Below are positions 51,779 through 60,619 of a stretch of DNA of 64,000 nt, piece after piece. Position numbers and translations under genes: made by a program. The notes under the pieces were generated by a model. That model worked only from the letters and a program-made list of their open reading frames with translations. It had not been told where the DNA came from and did no database searches. Positions within the stretch are counted from its first letter, which is position 1; every line of letters begins with the position of its first letter. Origin of the DNA: CAVYTF01 sp963708205 (GTDB taxonomy: Bacteria > Bacteroidota > Bacteroidia > Chitinophagales > Chitinophagaceae). Where the stretch lies: assembly GCA_963708205.1 (NCBI GenBank), contig OY970196.1:2914001-2978000 (forward strand), given 5' to 3'.

Positions 51779-52228
51779 ATGAAAAAGTTATTTTTTATGG
51801 CTGTAATACCAATTATTGCCATGGTGAGCTGCACTAAAACAGTTGAAAGCCCCGTTACTGCAACACAAGGTCCAACAATTGCTTTTAAAACCTTCGCGAT
51901 TTTAACGCTTGGAGACTCTATTAAGAATGTCACTTTAATTCCGCCATTTACAAAACCTGCAAGCAATTATTTGAATTATCTCAACACGACGATCCAGGCT
52001 TGGCAGTGCAATATTCAATGGTCGATGATCAATGAATCAGGACAATCGGAAGTAGTCGGAAGCACTGCGCAGCTAGGTTCCAATTTGGTTTTTTCAATTC
52101 AGGAATTCGGCGCTACAAGTGGTACAATGCTGCAATTTCAAAACAAAGAGATTGATCATTATTCAGATGGTTCTTCAAAAGATGTGCTCGTTGGTCCGCA
52201 ATATTATGGCATTGTAAATGTGCAGTAG
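51779..52228 (+). CDS. Small lipoprotein of unknown function
   Basis: A 149-residue lipoprotein: signal MKKLFFMAVIPIIAMVSC with lipobox Cys 18, then a linker and a predicted beta-rich domain with ITTIQAWQCNIQW-like strands. No known domain. Convergent with tgt and short spacing to it. Confidence 0.6.
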   Translation: MKKLFFMAVIPIIAMVSCTKTVESPVTATQGPTIAFKTFAILTLGDSIKNVTLIPPFTKPASNYLNYLNTTIQAWQCNIQWSMINESGQSEVVGSTAQLGSNLVFSIQEFGATSGTMLQFQNKEIDHYSDGSSKDVLVGPQYYGIVNVQ

Positions 52229-52254
52229 AGCTATATTGTAATGCCTGGAATTGA

Positions 52255-53394
52255 TTACAATCTTTGTTTTAATTCTGCAATTTTATTTTTATGCCACGCG
52301 TTAAATGTGCCTGCTACTATATGTTTGCGGGCTTCAGTAACAAGCGATAAATAAAATGCAAGATTTTGTATGCTGGCAATCGTTAATCCTAAAAGTTCAT
52401 TCGCCATAAATAAATGCCGCAGATAAGCTTTGCTGTAAAAATTGCTCGTGTGGCAATCAATGCCATCATCAATCACAGAAAAGTCTGTTGACCATTTTTT
52501 ATTTTTTATATTGATGATTCCTTTTGAAGTAAAGATCATTCCGTTTCTGCCATTGCGTGTTGGCATAACGCAATCAAACATATCAACACCTGCTGCGATG
52601 CATTCTAAAATATTCCACGGCGTACCGACACCCATTAAATAGCGTGGTTTATTTTCAGGTAAATTTTCACAGCAGAGATTGGTGAATTCATATAATTTTT
52701 CTTCTGGTTCGCCAACACTTAATCCTCCGATAGCATTGCCTGCAGCGGCTTTGGACGAAATGTATTCACAAGATTGTTTTCTCAGATCTTCAAATGTGCC
52801 TCCCTGAACTATTGGAAAAAAGTTTTGCGTGTAGTGATATTTTGCATCTGTTTCATCAAATCTTTTTATGCATCTGTCAAGCCAGCGATGTGTCAATTCC
52901 ATACTTTTTTTTACATATTCATAATTGCTGTCTGCCGCAGGGCATTCATCAAAAGCCATCATAATATCAGCGCCAATGCTTCGCTGAATATCTACAACTT
53001 TTTCAGGTGTAAATAAATGTTTGCTGCCATCAATATGCGATTGAAAAACGGTTCCTTCTTCTGTTATTTTTCTATTAGTTGCGAGCGAAAAAACCTGGTA
53101 TCCACCGCTGTCAGTTAATATTGGTTTTTGCCAACCGTTGAATTGATGCAAACCACCCGCAGATTCAATGGTATCAATGGTTGGGCGCAAATACAAATGA
53201 TAGGTATTACCTAAAATTATCTGCGCTTTTATTTCATCAGTAAGCTGTTTTTGAGTGATGGCTTTTACACTTCCGATTGTTCCGACAGGCATAAAGATTG
53301 GAGTAGCGATTTCTCCATGATCTGTTGTGATTTTTCCCGCGCGTGCGTTAGTGCTGGTATGTTTTATATCAACTTGAAATTGCATTGCAGCCAT
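52255..53394 (-). CDS. tgt: Queuine tRNA-ribosyltransferase, zinc site absent
   Basis: A 379-residue tRNA-guanine transglycosylase that exchanges G34 for preQ1 in His, Asp, Asn and Tyr tRNAs. Visible are LTDSGGYQVFSL (D95), HIDGSKHLFTP, FDECPA, GGLSVGEP and FDCVMPTRNGRNG (nucleophile D274). The canonical C-terminal zinc site CxCxxC-x25-H is replaced here: I312, C314 and S317 in GIDCHTSNFY, with Q343 in SIQNL where the His ligand is expected. Bacteroidota Tgt proteins I recall also lack the cysteines, though they usually keep the His. Confidence 0.95.
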   Translation of the reverse strand: MAAMQFQVDIKHTSTNARAGKITTDHGEIATPIFMPVGTIGSVKAITQKQLTDEIKAQIILGNTYHLYLRPTIDTIESAGGLHQFNGWQKPILTDSGGYQVFSLATNRKITEEGTVFQSHIDGSKHLFTPEKVVDIQRSIGADIMMAFDECPAADSNYEYVKKSMELTHRWLDRCIKRFDETDAKYHYTQNFFPIVQGGTFEDLRKQSCEYISSKAAAGNAIGGLSVGEPEEKLYEFTNLCCENLPENKPRYLMGVGTPWNILECIAAGVDMFDCVMPTRNGRNGMIFTSKGIINIKNKKWSTDFSVIDDGIDCHTSNFYSKAYLRHLFMANELLGLTIASIQNLAFYLSLVTEARKHIVAGTFNAWHKNKIAELKQRL

Positions 53395-53398
53395 AAAA

Positions 53399-53406
53399 CA
53401 AAGCTA
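53399..53406 (-). promoter_or_regulatory. Candidate -7 box for tgt
   Basis: On the minus strand TAGCTTTG fits TAnnTTTG and ends four bases before the tgt ATG. A -33 box is not clear. Confidence 0.45.
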
Positions 53407-53483
53407 ATTATGAATGTTGAAATGATCTTTATAATGCCTTTCGAATTTACAATTTGCATTAATAAATCATAACTTTCAAACCT

Positions 53484-53491
53484 TACTTTTG
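53484..53491 (+). promoter_or_regulatory. Candidate -7 box for the glycosyltransferase gene
   Basis: TACTTTTG fits TAnnTTTG and ends four bases before the first ATG of the GT2 gene (53496); with a start ~7 bases downstream the mRNA would be leaderless. Confidence 0.45.
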
Positions 53492-53495
53492 CGGC

Positions 53496-54620
53496 ATGAT
53501 GATGCCATTACTCTATGCGCAAATATTATTTTATGTCTTTTGTTTTGTAATCGCAGTCCAGGTTTTTTATTATCTTTTTTTCTTTTCAAGGCTTGCTTTT
53601 TTTAAACCAACAATAAAAAATACCTCACAGGAATATCCTGTATCAGTTATTGTTTGCGCACGTGATGAAGCGAATAATTTAGTAAAAAATTTACCCGGCA
53701 TTTTAGTGCAGCAATATAAAACCACGCACGAAATAATTGTGGTTAATGATAATTCTGTTGATGAATCGAAATATGTTTTGGAAGAGTTTTATAAATCATT
53801 CAAAAACCTGCACATCATTCCGCTTTCGCAGGAAGCGAAGATGATTCCGGGCAAAAAATTTCCTTTATCAATGGGAATAAAATCCTCCAAATACGAAGTG
53901 CTTTTATTGTGCGATGCAGACTGTGTGCCTGCAAGTGAATTCTGGATACAAAAAATGCAGGAGGGCTACGATGCAGACACAGCAATAGTTTTAGGCTATG
54001 GAGCTTATTATAAAAAGAAAGGTCTGTTTAATAAAATTATCCGCTTCGAAACTTTTCACAGCGCTTTGCAATACTTAAGCTTTGCACTTGCAGGAATGCC
54101 GTATATGGGCGTTGGCAGAAATCTTTCTTATAAAAGAGAATTGTTTTTTAAGAATAAAGGCTTTTCTGCCATTAACCAAATCCCCGGTGGCGACGATGAT
54201 CTTTTTGTAAATATGGTTGCCAACAAAAAAAATACTTCCGTTGTTATTGACAAAGATGCGCACACTTTAAGTGAGCCAAAGCAAACCTGGAAAGAATGGA
54301 TACGTCAGAAAAGAAGGCATTACACTACATCAAAATATTATAAAGGCAAACATAAACTTTTGCTTGGCTTTTATTCATTCACTAATCTGCTTGTATATCC
54401 TTTGCTCATTGCTTGCGTTATTTTTTTTAATTGGTGGATGGCACTCTCTGTGTTTGCATTGCGGCTAATTTTGCAGGCTTTTGTTTGGTACAAAACGATG
54501 TATAAATTAAACGAAGGCGATCTCTGGAAATATTTTTTATTGTTTGATCTCTGGATGTTTTTTTATTATTTTTTATTTGCGCCAGCCTTGTGGAAACGAC
54601 CGCAAAAGAATTGGAAGTAA
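53496..54620 (+). CDS. Family 2 glycosyltransferase, membrane-bound
   Basis: A 374-residue enzyme. TM-like N-terminus, then PVSVIVCARDEANNL, VVNDNSVDESKYVLEE, VLLLCDADCVPASE with the DxD metal motif, GGDDDLFVNM as the acid/base region and RQKRRHYTTSKYY in place of QxxRW. Two to three TM segments follow at the C-terminus. Probably transfers a sugar to a lipid or polysaccharide at the membrane. Three ATG in a row at the start make the exact N-terminus uncertain. Co-transcribed with rsmG. Confidence 0.88.
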   Translation: MMMPLLYAQILFYVFCFVIAVQVFYYLFFFSRLAFFKPTIKNTSQEYPVSVIVCARDEANNLVKNLPGILVQQYKTTHEIIVVNDNSVDESKYVLEEFYKSFKNLHIIPLSQEAKMIPGKKFPLSMGIKSSKYEVLLLCDADCVPASEFWIQKMQEGYDADTAIVLGYGAYYKKKGLFNKIIRFETFHSALQYLSFALAGMPYMGVGRNLSYKRELFFKNKGFSAINQIPGGDDDLFVNMVANKKNTSVVIDKDAHTLSEPKQTWKEWIRQKRRHYTTSKYYKGKHKLLLGFYSFTNLLVYPLLIACVIFFNWWMALSVFALRLILQAFVWYKTMYKLNEGDLWKYFLLFDLWMFFYYFLFAPALWKRPQKNWK

Positions 54621-54637
54621 ATGCCTTTTATCTCATG

Positions 54638-55264
54638 GATATTATCCTCAAATATTTTTCAGAATTTACAGAAACGCAATTAAAACAATTTGCTGCGTTG
54701 GAAAATTTATTTAAAGAATGGAATGAAAAAATAAATGTTATTTCCAGAAAAGATATTGATTCGTTGTATGAAAAACATGTCCTTCATTCTTTAAGCATTG
54801 CTGCTGCTTTTGAATTTGAAAAAGGAATTGAGATCATTGATATTGGCACTGGCGGCGGTTTTCCGGGCATTCCGCTGGCAATTTTTTTTCCTGAAGTAAG
54901 ATTTCATTTGGTTGATAGCATTGGAAAAAAATTGAAAGTTGTTGATGCAATTGTTAATGCAATTAATTTGAAAAATGTTACTGTTCAACAAATTCGCGCA
55001 GAAGAAATAAAGAAAACAAAATTTGATTTTGTAGTATCACGAGCTGTTGCGCCGCTCAAAGATCTGTGGAGATGGAGTAAGCCGCTTTTGAAAAATTACG
55101 AAGTAAATAAAAATTTGAAACCGGGGTTAATATGTTTAAAGGGTGGCGACTTATCCCATGAAATTTCTGAAAGTAATTTGCGGCCGCGTATGATGCCAAT
55201 ACATGAAATTTTTAAGGAAGAATATTTTAGGGAAAAGGTTTTATTATATGTGAAGTTGCACTAA
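54638..55264 (+). CDS. rsmG: 16S rRNA (G527-N7) methyltransferase
   Basis: A 208-residue S-adenosylmethionine-dependent enzyme. IDIGTGGGFPGIPLAI binds the cofactor; VVSRAVAPLKDLWRW and ICLKGGDL are typical RsmG blocks. The ATG at 54638 is right after the glycosyltransferase stop; the longer frame starts with GTG and overlaps that gene, so it is less likely. It protects and tunes the ribosome decoding site. Confidence 0.95.
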   Translation, partial: DIILKYFSEFTETQLKQFAALENLFKEWNEKINVISRKDIDSLYEKHVLHSLSIAAAFEFEKGIEIIDIGTGGGFPGIPLAIFFPEVRFHLVDSIGKKLKVVDAIVNAINLKNVTVQQIRAEEIKKTKFDFVVSRAVAPLKDLWRWSKPLLKNYEVNKNLKPGLICLKGGDLSHEISESNLRPRMMPIHEIFKEEYFREKVLLYVKLH

Positions 55265-55292
55265 AATTATATAAGCACTTATATAATTTTTT
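55263..55292 (+). terminator. Rho-independent terminator overlapping the rsmG stop
   Basis: AAAATTATATAAG-CA-CTTATATAATTTT forms a long A/T hairpin (55263-55290) that begins inside the stop codon and ends in six T (55287-55292). Confidence 0.75.
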
Positions 55293-55324
55293 ACAGAATC
55301 GAATTTAAGTAGTTCATAGATATT

Positions 55325-55436
55325 CAATTGCTGATGGGCTGCGGGGTGGAAGTGAAAAGCCCGCAACGAGGAACGAGTGAGGACTTACAGCGAACAACCG
55401 AAATACTGATGAACAGGGGTTTGAGCAGACACCCCA
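55325..55436. other. GC-rich structured stretch between rsmG and the tRNAs
   Basis: About 110 bases clearly richer in G+C than the surroundings, with TGCGGG...CCCGCA and GGGGT...ACCCC pairings and the phrase GAGTGAGGACTTACAGCG. It encodes nothing useful. It may be a dispersed GC-rich repeat or a structured RNA. Confidence 0.4.
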
Positions 55437-55439
55437 AAT

Positions 55440-55467
55440 AAAAAAACCGCTCGACAAAAAGCGGTTT
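55440..55467 (-). terminator. Terminator after tRNA-Leu
   Basis: On the minus strand AAACCGCT...AGCGGTTT (55467-55444) followed by T; it is 7 bases after the end of tRNA-Leu. Confidence 0.82.
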
Positions 55468-55474
55468 GATTTTG

Positions 55475-55561
55475 TGCCCCAGGCGGGAATTGAACCCGCA
55501 CTCGCGTTTGCGGCGAACAGGATTTTAAGTCCTGCGTGTCTACCAGTTCCACCACCAGGGC
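55475..55561 (-). tRNA. tRNA-Leu (UAA)
   Basis: An 87-base tRNA-Leu on the minus strand. The acceptor arm GCCCTGG pairs with CTGGGGC (two G-U), the anticodon loop is CTTAAAA (anticodon UAA), it has a long variable arm, and the T arm holds GGTTCAATTCC. CCA is not encoded; ACA follows. Separated from tRNA-Gly by a terminator. Confidence 0.95.
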
Positions 55562-55565
55562 AGCG

Positions 55566-55589
55566 AAAAAAAATCCCGCTTTCGCGGGA
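55566..55589 (-). terminator. Terminator between tRNA-Gly and tRNA-Leu
   Basis: On the minus strand TCCCGC-GAAA-GCGGGA (55589-55574) followed by eight T (55573-55566). Confidence 0.88.
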
Positions 55590-55594
55590 AAATG

Positions 55595-55667
55595 AGCGGA
55601 AGACCGGGCTCGAACCGGCCACCTCGACCTTGGCAAGGTCGCGCTCTACCAAATGAGCTACTTCCGC
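55595..55667 (-). tRNA. tRNA-Gly (GCC)
   Basis: A 73-base tRNA on the minus strand: acceptor GCGGAAG/CTTCCGC, discriminator T, anticodon loop TTGCCAA (GCC), and T arm GGTTCGAGCCC. CCA is not encoded. Confidence 0.96.
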
Positions 55668-55735
55668 AATTTTATTAAAGAACTTTTTCGGAGTGCAAAA
55701 ATAATCATCTGCACTAAACAACAAAATTTATTACG

Positions 55736-55939
55736 CTATTTATAAACCGGTGTGTATTGTGTGCTGCTTTGAATTTCTATATTTGGCTTGCCTAAATATC
55801 TGTGCTGGTAAAGCTCGTAACTGGCACCAAGTAAAAATGCAACTGTTGAAAATACAGTGACATAAAAAAGAAAACGGGACGACGTAACGCGGTTATAAAA
55901 AAAATCTTTCTCTTTTAATTTTTCTATTTCGTTGTCCAT
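55736..55939 (-). CDS. Small single-TM membrane protein
   Basis: A 67-residue protein with a charged, coiled-coil-like start (MDNEIEKLKEKDFFYNR) and one TM segment (FLFYVTVFSTVAFLLGASYELY). Unknown function; such small Bacteroidota proteins are common near glycosyltransferases. It lies downstream of the tRNA block and 47 bases upstream of the glycosyltransferase gene end. Confidence 0.5.
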   Translation of the reverse strand: MDNEIEKLKEKDFFYNRVTSSRFLFYVTVFSTVAFLLGASYELYQHRYLGKPNIEIQSSTQYTPVYK

Positions 55940-55986
55940 AACTCTGCGGATTTATTTTTGCAAAAATAAGGTTGTCATCATAACTA

Positions 55987-57045
55987 TCATTCCTTCTTTT
56001 CAACAATTTCAGAAAAATATTTTTTCTTTTTTATAAAGTATGCTTTCACTAAAGATTTATTATAAACACCTGGTAATTCAGTCATTTTTCTTCCTGGTAA
56101 ATTAATTTTATTTTTTTTAATGAATATCCATTTTACTACTGCAAAATGTGATTGAATTATTGTACCAAATATTCGTGGATTGCCTGATAGTAAAGACTTC
56201 CAGGCAAAGACTGCGTCTAATATAATTCTTAATGGAAACTTCCATATTAATTCTGACAGAGGTAAATTTTTGCAAACCATGATCAGGTTATTACGAAAAT
56301 TCAGGAAAGTTTTTCTGTGACCTTTTGGTAACGTGCCGCCACCGACATGATACACTATAGATTCCGGACAACATATAATTTTATATCCCGCACGCTGCAT
56401 TCGCCAACACAAATCAACTTCTTCCTGGTGTGCAAAAAAATATTCATCAAGACCTTTCATTTCATGATAAATTTTTGCTTTTACAAACATGGCAGCGCCA
56501 CTCGACCAAAAAATTTCGCATACATCATCATATTGTTTTTTGTCTTCTTCCAATGTTTCAAAAATTCTTCCGCGTGCAAAAGGATAGCCTAAATAATCAA
56601 TGAAACCGCCTGCTGCGCCGGCATATTCAAAAAAGTTTTTTTTATGAAATGATAATATTTTAGGCTGGCAAGCTGCAATTTTATTATCGCTCTCCATTAA
56701 GTCTATAATTGGTTCAATCCAACTTTCTACAACTTCCACATCAGAATTTAGCAGCACATAATAGTCGCTTTCAATTTCACTAAAAGCGCGATTATAACCT
56801 TCCGAAAAGCCATAATTTTTATCAAACAAAATTAATTTTACTTTCGGAAAATTTTGCTGAAGAAATAAAACAGAATCATCTGCAGAAGCATTATCAGCAA
56901 CAAATATTTTTTTATTTGTGTAACTAGAAGCAATTACATAAGGCAGAAATTTTTCAAGAAATGTTTTACCATTAAAATTTAAAATAACAATTGCAACGGA
57001 AGGCTGAAGCAAGATAAAAATTTGTTTCAAAAATAGTAACTGCAT
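55987..57045 (-). CDS. Family 2 glycosyltransferase (rhamnosyltransferase-like)
   Basis: A 352-residue GT-A enzyme: PSVAIVILNFNGKTFLEKFL, FVADNASADDSV, LLNSDVEVVE (DxD-type metal site) and EEVDLCWRMQRAGYKI, matching WcaE/rhamnosyltransferase-like family 2 enzymes. No membrane segments. The frame opens upstream with TTG, so the ATG at 57045 is preferred. Probably adds a sugar to a surface polysaccharide; the donor is not known. Confidence 0.88.
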   Translation of the reverse strand: MQLLFLKQIFILLQPSVAIVILNFNGKTFLEKFLPYVIASSYTNKKIFVADNASADDSVLFLQQNFPKVKLILFDKNYGFSEGYNRAFSEIESDYYVLLNSDVEVVESWIEPIIDLMESDNKIAACQPKILSFHKKNFFEYAGAAGGFIDYLGYPFARGRIFETLEEDKKQYDDVCEIFWSSGAAMFVKAKIYHEMKGLDEYFFAHQEEVDLCWRMQRAGYKIICCPESIVYHVGGGTLPKGHRKTFLNFRNNLIMVCKNLPLSELIWKFPLRIILDAVFAWKSLLSGNPRIFGTIIQSHFAVVKWIFIKKNKINLPGRKMTELPGVYNKSLVKAYFIKKKKYFSEIVEKKE

Positions 57046-57179
57046 TGTTAGCAGCAATATTTCTAATTTCGTTTAGTAATGCGTTCCTTTTATAAAGGAT
57101 TTTTATAAAATTTATTCATTCTATAATAAACATCCAATAACTATTTTATTTTTTTAAAAATAATTGAAAACGACTATCT

Positions 57180-57187
57180 TATTTTTG
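57180..57187 (+). promoter_or_regulatory. Candidate -7 box for rnz
   Basis: TATTTTTG fits TAnnTTTG; it is 58 bases before the rnz ATG. The -33 box is weak. Confidence 0.4.
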
Positions 57188-57245
57188 ACACCCAGTAAAT
57201 AAATTGCTGCAACAAACGATACTGTTAATTTGTCTTTCAATCTAT

Positions 57246-58148
57246 ATGTTTGGTGTCACTATTTTAGGAAATAATTCAGCACTTCCCGCGCACGACAGGC
57301 ATCCGTCTTCGCAGGTTGTGACGCTCAACGATCAGTTGCTGATGCTCGATTGCGGCGAAGGTTCGCAAATGCAATTATCAAAATTTAAGATCAAGCGCAG
57401 CAAAATAAACAGCATATTTATTTCTCATCTTCATGGCGATCATTATTTTGGTTTACCGGGATTAATAAACAGTCTTGGGCTGCTCGACAGGAAAACAGAT
57501 TTGCATATTTATGCGCCCGCACCATTAAAACAAATCCTTGATCTTACATTGAATGTTGCAAATACTATTTTGCCTTTTCCTCTGCATTTTCATGCGCTGG
57601 AAAAAGAAGGAATTATTGTAGATGAAAAAAAATTTTCTGTTGAATGCTTTAAAGTAAATCATCGAATAGAATGTTTTGGTTTTATTATTCGTGAAAAAAA
57701 GAAACCGAGAAAAATTGATATCAGTAAAATTTCAGCATATAAAATTCCGATTTCATTTTATGAGAGTTTGAAAAACGGCGAAGATTTTATTGCGGAAAAT
57801 AATGAGGTAATTAAAAACGATTTGCTCACAATTGAAAACAGTACGGCAAAAAGTTATGCTTATTGCGCAGATACTGCTTTCACGGAAAGTATAGCAGAAA
57901 AAATAAAAAATGTCACCTTAATTTATCACGAAGCAACTTACCTGAAAGACCTTGAAGCGCGCGCTGTCAGCAGGTTTCATTCAACCACCACACAGGCTGG
58001 GAAGATTGCTGCACTTGCAAATGCAGGTCAATTGATCATTGGGCATTTTAGCAGCAAATACGAAACGCTTAATAATTTTTTATCTGAAACAAAAGAAGAG
58101 TTTGCCAATGCGCATCTCGCAATTGAAGGCGTTACTTACATTATATAA
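57246..58148 (+). CDS. rnz: Ribonuclease Z
   Basis: A 300-residue metallo-beta-lactamase-fold endoribonuclease that trims tRNA 3' ends. Visible are MFGVTILGNNSALPAHDRHPSSQVV, LDCGEGSQMQLSKFKI, FISHLHGDHYFGLPGL (zinc motif), YCADTAF and HFSSKYETL. It helps mature tRNAs such as the Gly and Leu genes above, neither of which encodes CCA. The start is the ATG at 57246; the upstream TTG frame adds a non-homologous piece. The next gene converges one base away. Confidence 0.94.
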   Translation: MFGVTILGNNSALPAHDRHPSSQVVTLNDQLLMLDCGEGSQMQLSKFKIKRSKINSIFISHLHGDHYFGLPGLINSLGLLDRKTDLHIYAPAPLKQILDLTLNVANTILPFPLHFHALEKEGIIVDEKKFSVECFKVNHRIECFGFIIREKKKPRKIDISKISAYKIPISFYESLKNGEDFIAENNEVIKNDLLTIENSTAKSYAYCADTAFTESIAEKIKNVTLIYHEATYLKDLEARAVSRFHSTTTQAGKIAALANAGQLIIGHFSSKYETLNNFLSETKEEFANAHLAIEGVTYII

Positions 58149-58149
58149 T

Positions 58150-59274
58150 TTATTGCATCAGCCAAATAAAAAATCCCGGAAAATATTTTCGCCAATACAT
58201 TTCATTGTGTTGTGCTGTTGGTGAAATATATTCAGTAACTGTGCAGCAATTTTTTGCATTGATTGCTGCTTCAGCTTTTTGCATATCGCTTACCATTGTT
58301 TCACTTTCCTTTCCGCCACAATAAAAATAAAATCGCGGATGTGTGGGAAAATTTGTTTTCTTAAGCTCATCAGTCATTTGTGGCACAAGCCATAATGCAG
58401 GAGAAAAGATTCCCGCAGCGCCAAACACTTGCGGGTATTGCATTACAGCATATAGACTTATTAAGCCACCCATGCTGCTGCCTGCAACAAAAGTATGTAT
58501 CGCATCTTTTTCCGTTCTGTAATGCGCATCAATAAAAGGCTTTAAAGTTTGCGCTAAAAAATCAACATATTGTTTCCCTTCACCTTTGCCATATTTCTCT
58601 TCATCATAAGGATTATATTCAGTCATTCGCTTATCACTGTTATCTATGCCTATAACAATACAGTCTTTGTGCAGCTTTGGTTCAAGCGTATCAAGACATT
58701 CATCAACTCCCCATTCACCGAAAGGTGCAGTCATTTCATTAAATAAATTTTGCCCATCCTGCATATAAAGCACAGGAAAATATTCTTTTTTATTCTGATC
58801 ATAATCTTCAGGAAGGTATATCCAAATTCTTCGATAACGATTTAATTGAGGCATATAAAAAGCTGTATCTAAAATATGCACCTGCGCTGTAGCTGTGTTG
58901 TGGCGCGGCTTTACAGGAAAATCATCTTTCCATCCTGCAATAGAAATATCGATGCTCGTATCTTGTTGCAAATCTATTTCACGATTAGCAATATCATTTC
59001 CATTCGCATCCGTTTCGCACTTATCCCAGCTTCCGCGGGTGAATTTAAATTCGTAATTGCCTGCTGCAAGACTGAGAGTAATTTCTCTTCGCGTGCCTAA
59101 AGGTTTTAATTTATAAGCATTGCTGTCAGCTTTCCAATCATTAAAATTTCCGGCAACAAAAATATCATCCTGCTTTCGGGTTGAAATATTTGTAACTATG
59201 AGTTGTAAAGTATGTTGAGCAAAAATGCCGGAAGTAATTAACGTGAAATATATTGCCGCTAAAAGTTTTTTCAT
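58150..59274 (-). CDS. Exported esterase with N-terminal starch-binding-like domain
   Basis: A 374-residue protein. A signal peptide (LLAAIYFTLITSGIFA) precedes an AMPK/CBM20/48-like beta domain (DIFVAGNFNDWKADSNAYKLKPLG, LAAGNYEFKFTRGSWDKCETDANG) and an alpha/beta-hydrolase esterase domain of PF00756 type (WIYLPEDYDQNKKEYFPVLYMQDG, GIDNSDKR, VAGSSMGGLISLY with nucleophile Ser). It resembles enterochelin esterase- and IroE-like enzymes and polysaccharide esterases. The start ATG at 59274 is preferred. It follows sucC by 22 bases, so it may be co-transcribed. Confidence 0.86.
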   Translation of the reverse strand: MKKLLAAIYFTLITSGIFAQHTLQLIVTNISTRKQDDIFVAGNFNDWKADSNAYKLKPLGTRREITLSLAAGNYEFKFTRGSWDKCETDANGNDIANREIDLQQDTSIDISIAGWKDDFPVKPRHNTATAQVHILDTAFYMPQLNRYRRIWIYLPEDYDQNKKEYFPVLYMQDGQNLFNEMTAPFGEWGVDECLDTLEPKLHKDCIVIGIDNSDKRMTEYNPYDEEKYGKGEGKQYVDFLAQTLKPFIDAHYRTEKDAIHTFVAGSSMGGLISLYAVMQYPQVFGAAGIFSPALWLVPQMTDELKKTNFPTHPRFYFYCGGKESETMVSDMQKAEAAINAKNCCTVTEYISPTAQHNEMYWRKYFPGFFIWLMQ

Positions 59275-59296
59275 AGAATATTGCATTGATAGAAAA

Positions 59297-60508
59297 TTAA
59301 GCAACAGCTTTCTTTACCAGCTCAGCAGCTTCGCTTAATAAAATGGCCGACTCAACTTTTAAGCCGCTTTCATCAATTAATTTTTTTGCTTCAATTGCAT
59401 TTGTTCCCTGCAAACGAACGATAATGGGAATTTGAATATTGCCCAATTTTTTATACGCATCAATAACGCCGGAAGCAACACGATCACAACGGACAATGCC
59501 GCCAAAAATATTAATTAGAATAGCTTTTACATTTGGATCTTTCATAATGATACGGAATCCTGCTTCCACCGTTTGTGCATTTGCAGTGCCGCCAACATCA
59601 AGAAAGTTTGCAGGCTCGCCGCCGCTGAGTTTTATCATATCCATCGTTGCCATGGCAAGTCCTGCGCCATTAACCATGCAGCCAACATTTCCATCAAGCT
59701 TTACAAAATTGAGATTGAATTGGCCTGCCTCAACTTCAGTCGGATCTTCTTCAGTTATGTCGCGCATTGCAGCTAAATCAGGATGACGCATCAAAGCGTT
59801 TTCATCCAAATTCATTTTACAATCAACTGCAATTATTTTTTCATCACTTGTTTTGAACAAAGGATTTATTTCAAGCATACTGCAATCAAGACCAACATAC
59901 GCATTGTATAAATTCGTAACAAATTTTACCATATTCTTAAATGCTTCTCCGCTTAATCCAAAATTAAAAGCAATTTTTCGGGCCTGAAATGCTTGTAAGC
60001 CTCCGGAAGGATGCACCCATTCTTTGTAAATTTTTTCCGGAGTTGAATGCGCAACTTCTTCAATATCCATTCCACCTTCAGTGCTGTACATCACAACATT
60101 TTGTCCTTTCGCGCGATCCAATAAAATAGATAAATAAAATTCTTTTACAGGATTTGGTCCGGGATAATAAACATCCTGTGCAACCAAAATCTTATTCACT
60201 TTTTTTCCGGCAGCACCTGTTTGAATGGTAACCAATGTATGGCCTAAAATATTTTTTGCAATGGTTGATACATCTTCCAAACCCTTTGCCACAGCCACTC
60301 CGCGCTGTTCACTGCCTTCAATTTTTCCTTTGCCTCTGCCACCTGCATGTATTTGTGCTTTGATAACTGCAAAGTTATTTCCTGTTTGATTTTTGATTTG
60401 GCGATAAGCTTCTTCAGCAGCCATTACATTGTTTACAGCAATCCCTTCCTGCACGGGAACATTGTATTTTTTTAATAATTCTTTTGCCTGGTATTCATGT
60501 AAATTCAT
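59297..60508 (-). CDS. sucC: Succinyl-CoA ligase beta subunit
   Basis: A 403-residue ATP-grasp enzyme of the TCA cycle. MNLHEYQAKELLKKYNVPV, KAQIHAGGRGKGK, EINPL, LDVGGTANAQTVEAGF and INIFGGIVRCD are the family signatures. It works with SucD, which is not in the window. Usual length and a clear ATG. Confidence 0.96.
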   Translation of the reverse strand: MNLHEYQAKELLKKYNVPVQEGIAVNNVMAAEEAYRQIKNQTGNNFAVIKAQIHAGGRGKGKIEGSEQRGVAVAKGLEDVSTIAKNILGHTLVTIQTGAAGKKVNKILVAQDVYYPGPNPVKEFYLSILLDRAKGQNVVMYSTEGGMDIEEVAHSTPEKIYKEWVHPSGGLQAFQARKIAFNFGLSGEAFKNMVKFVTNLYNAYVGLDCSMLEINPLFKTSDEKIIAVDCKMNLDENALMRHPDLAAMRDITEEDPTEVEAGQFNLNFVKLDGNVGCMVNGAGLAMATMDMIKLSGGEPANFLDVGGTANAQTVEAGFRIIMKDPNVKAILINIFGGIVRCDRVASGVIDAYKKLGNIQIPIIVRLQGTNAIEAKKLIDESGLKVESAILLSEAAELVKKAVA

Positions 60509-60619
60509 GTGATTAAATTTGAGTGGCGAAGATAATATGAATTAAAGTTTAATAGTAAAGAGAAAGATGAACGGAGCGTCGCAACGAAGTTGCTACAGGT
60601 ACAAAAGCAGGTAAACAAA

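Noticed and set aside
54590..54637. GTG-initiated extension of RsmG overlapping the glycosyltransferase
   Set aside because: The first 16 residues are not conserved; the ATG at 54638 fits RsmG and follows the upstream stop.
55314..55724. Open frames of up to 136 codons over the tRNA genes
   Set aside because: They read through tRNA-Leu and tRNA-Gly and their terminators; not coding.
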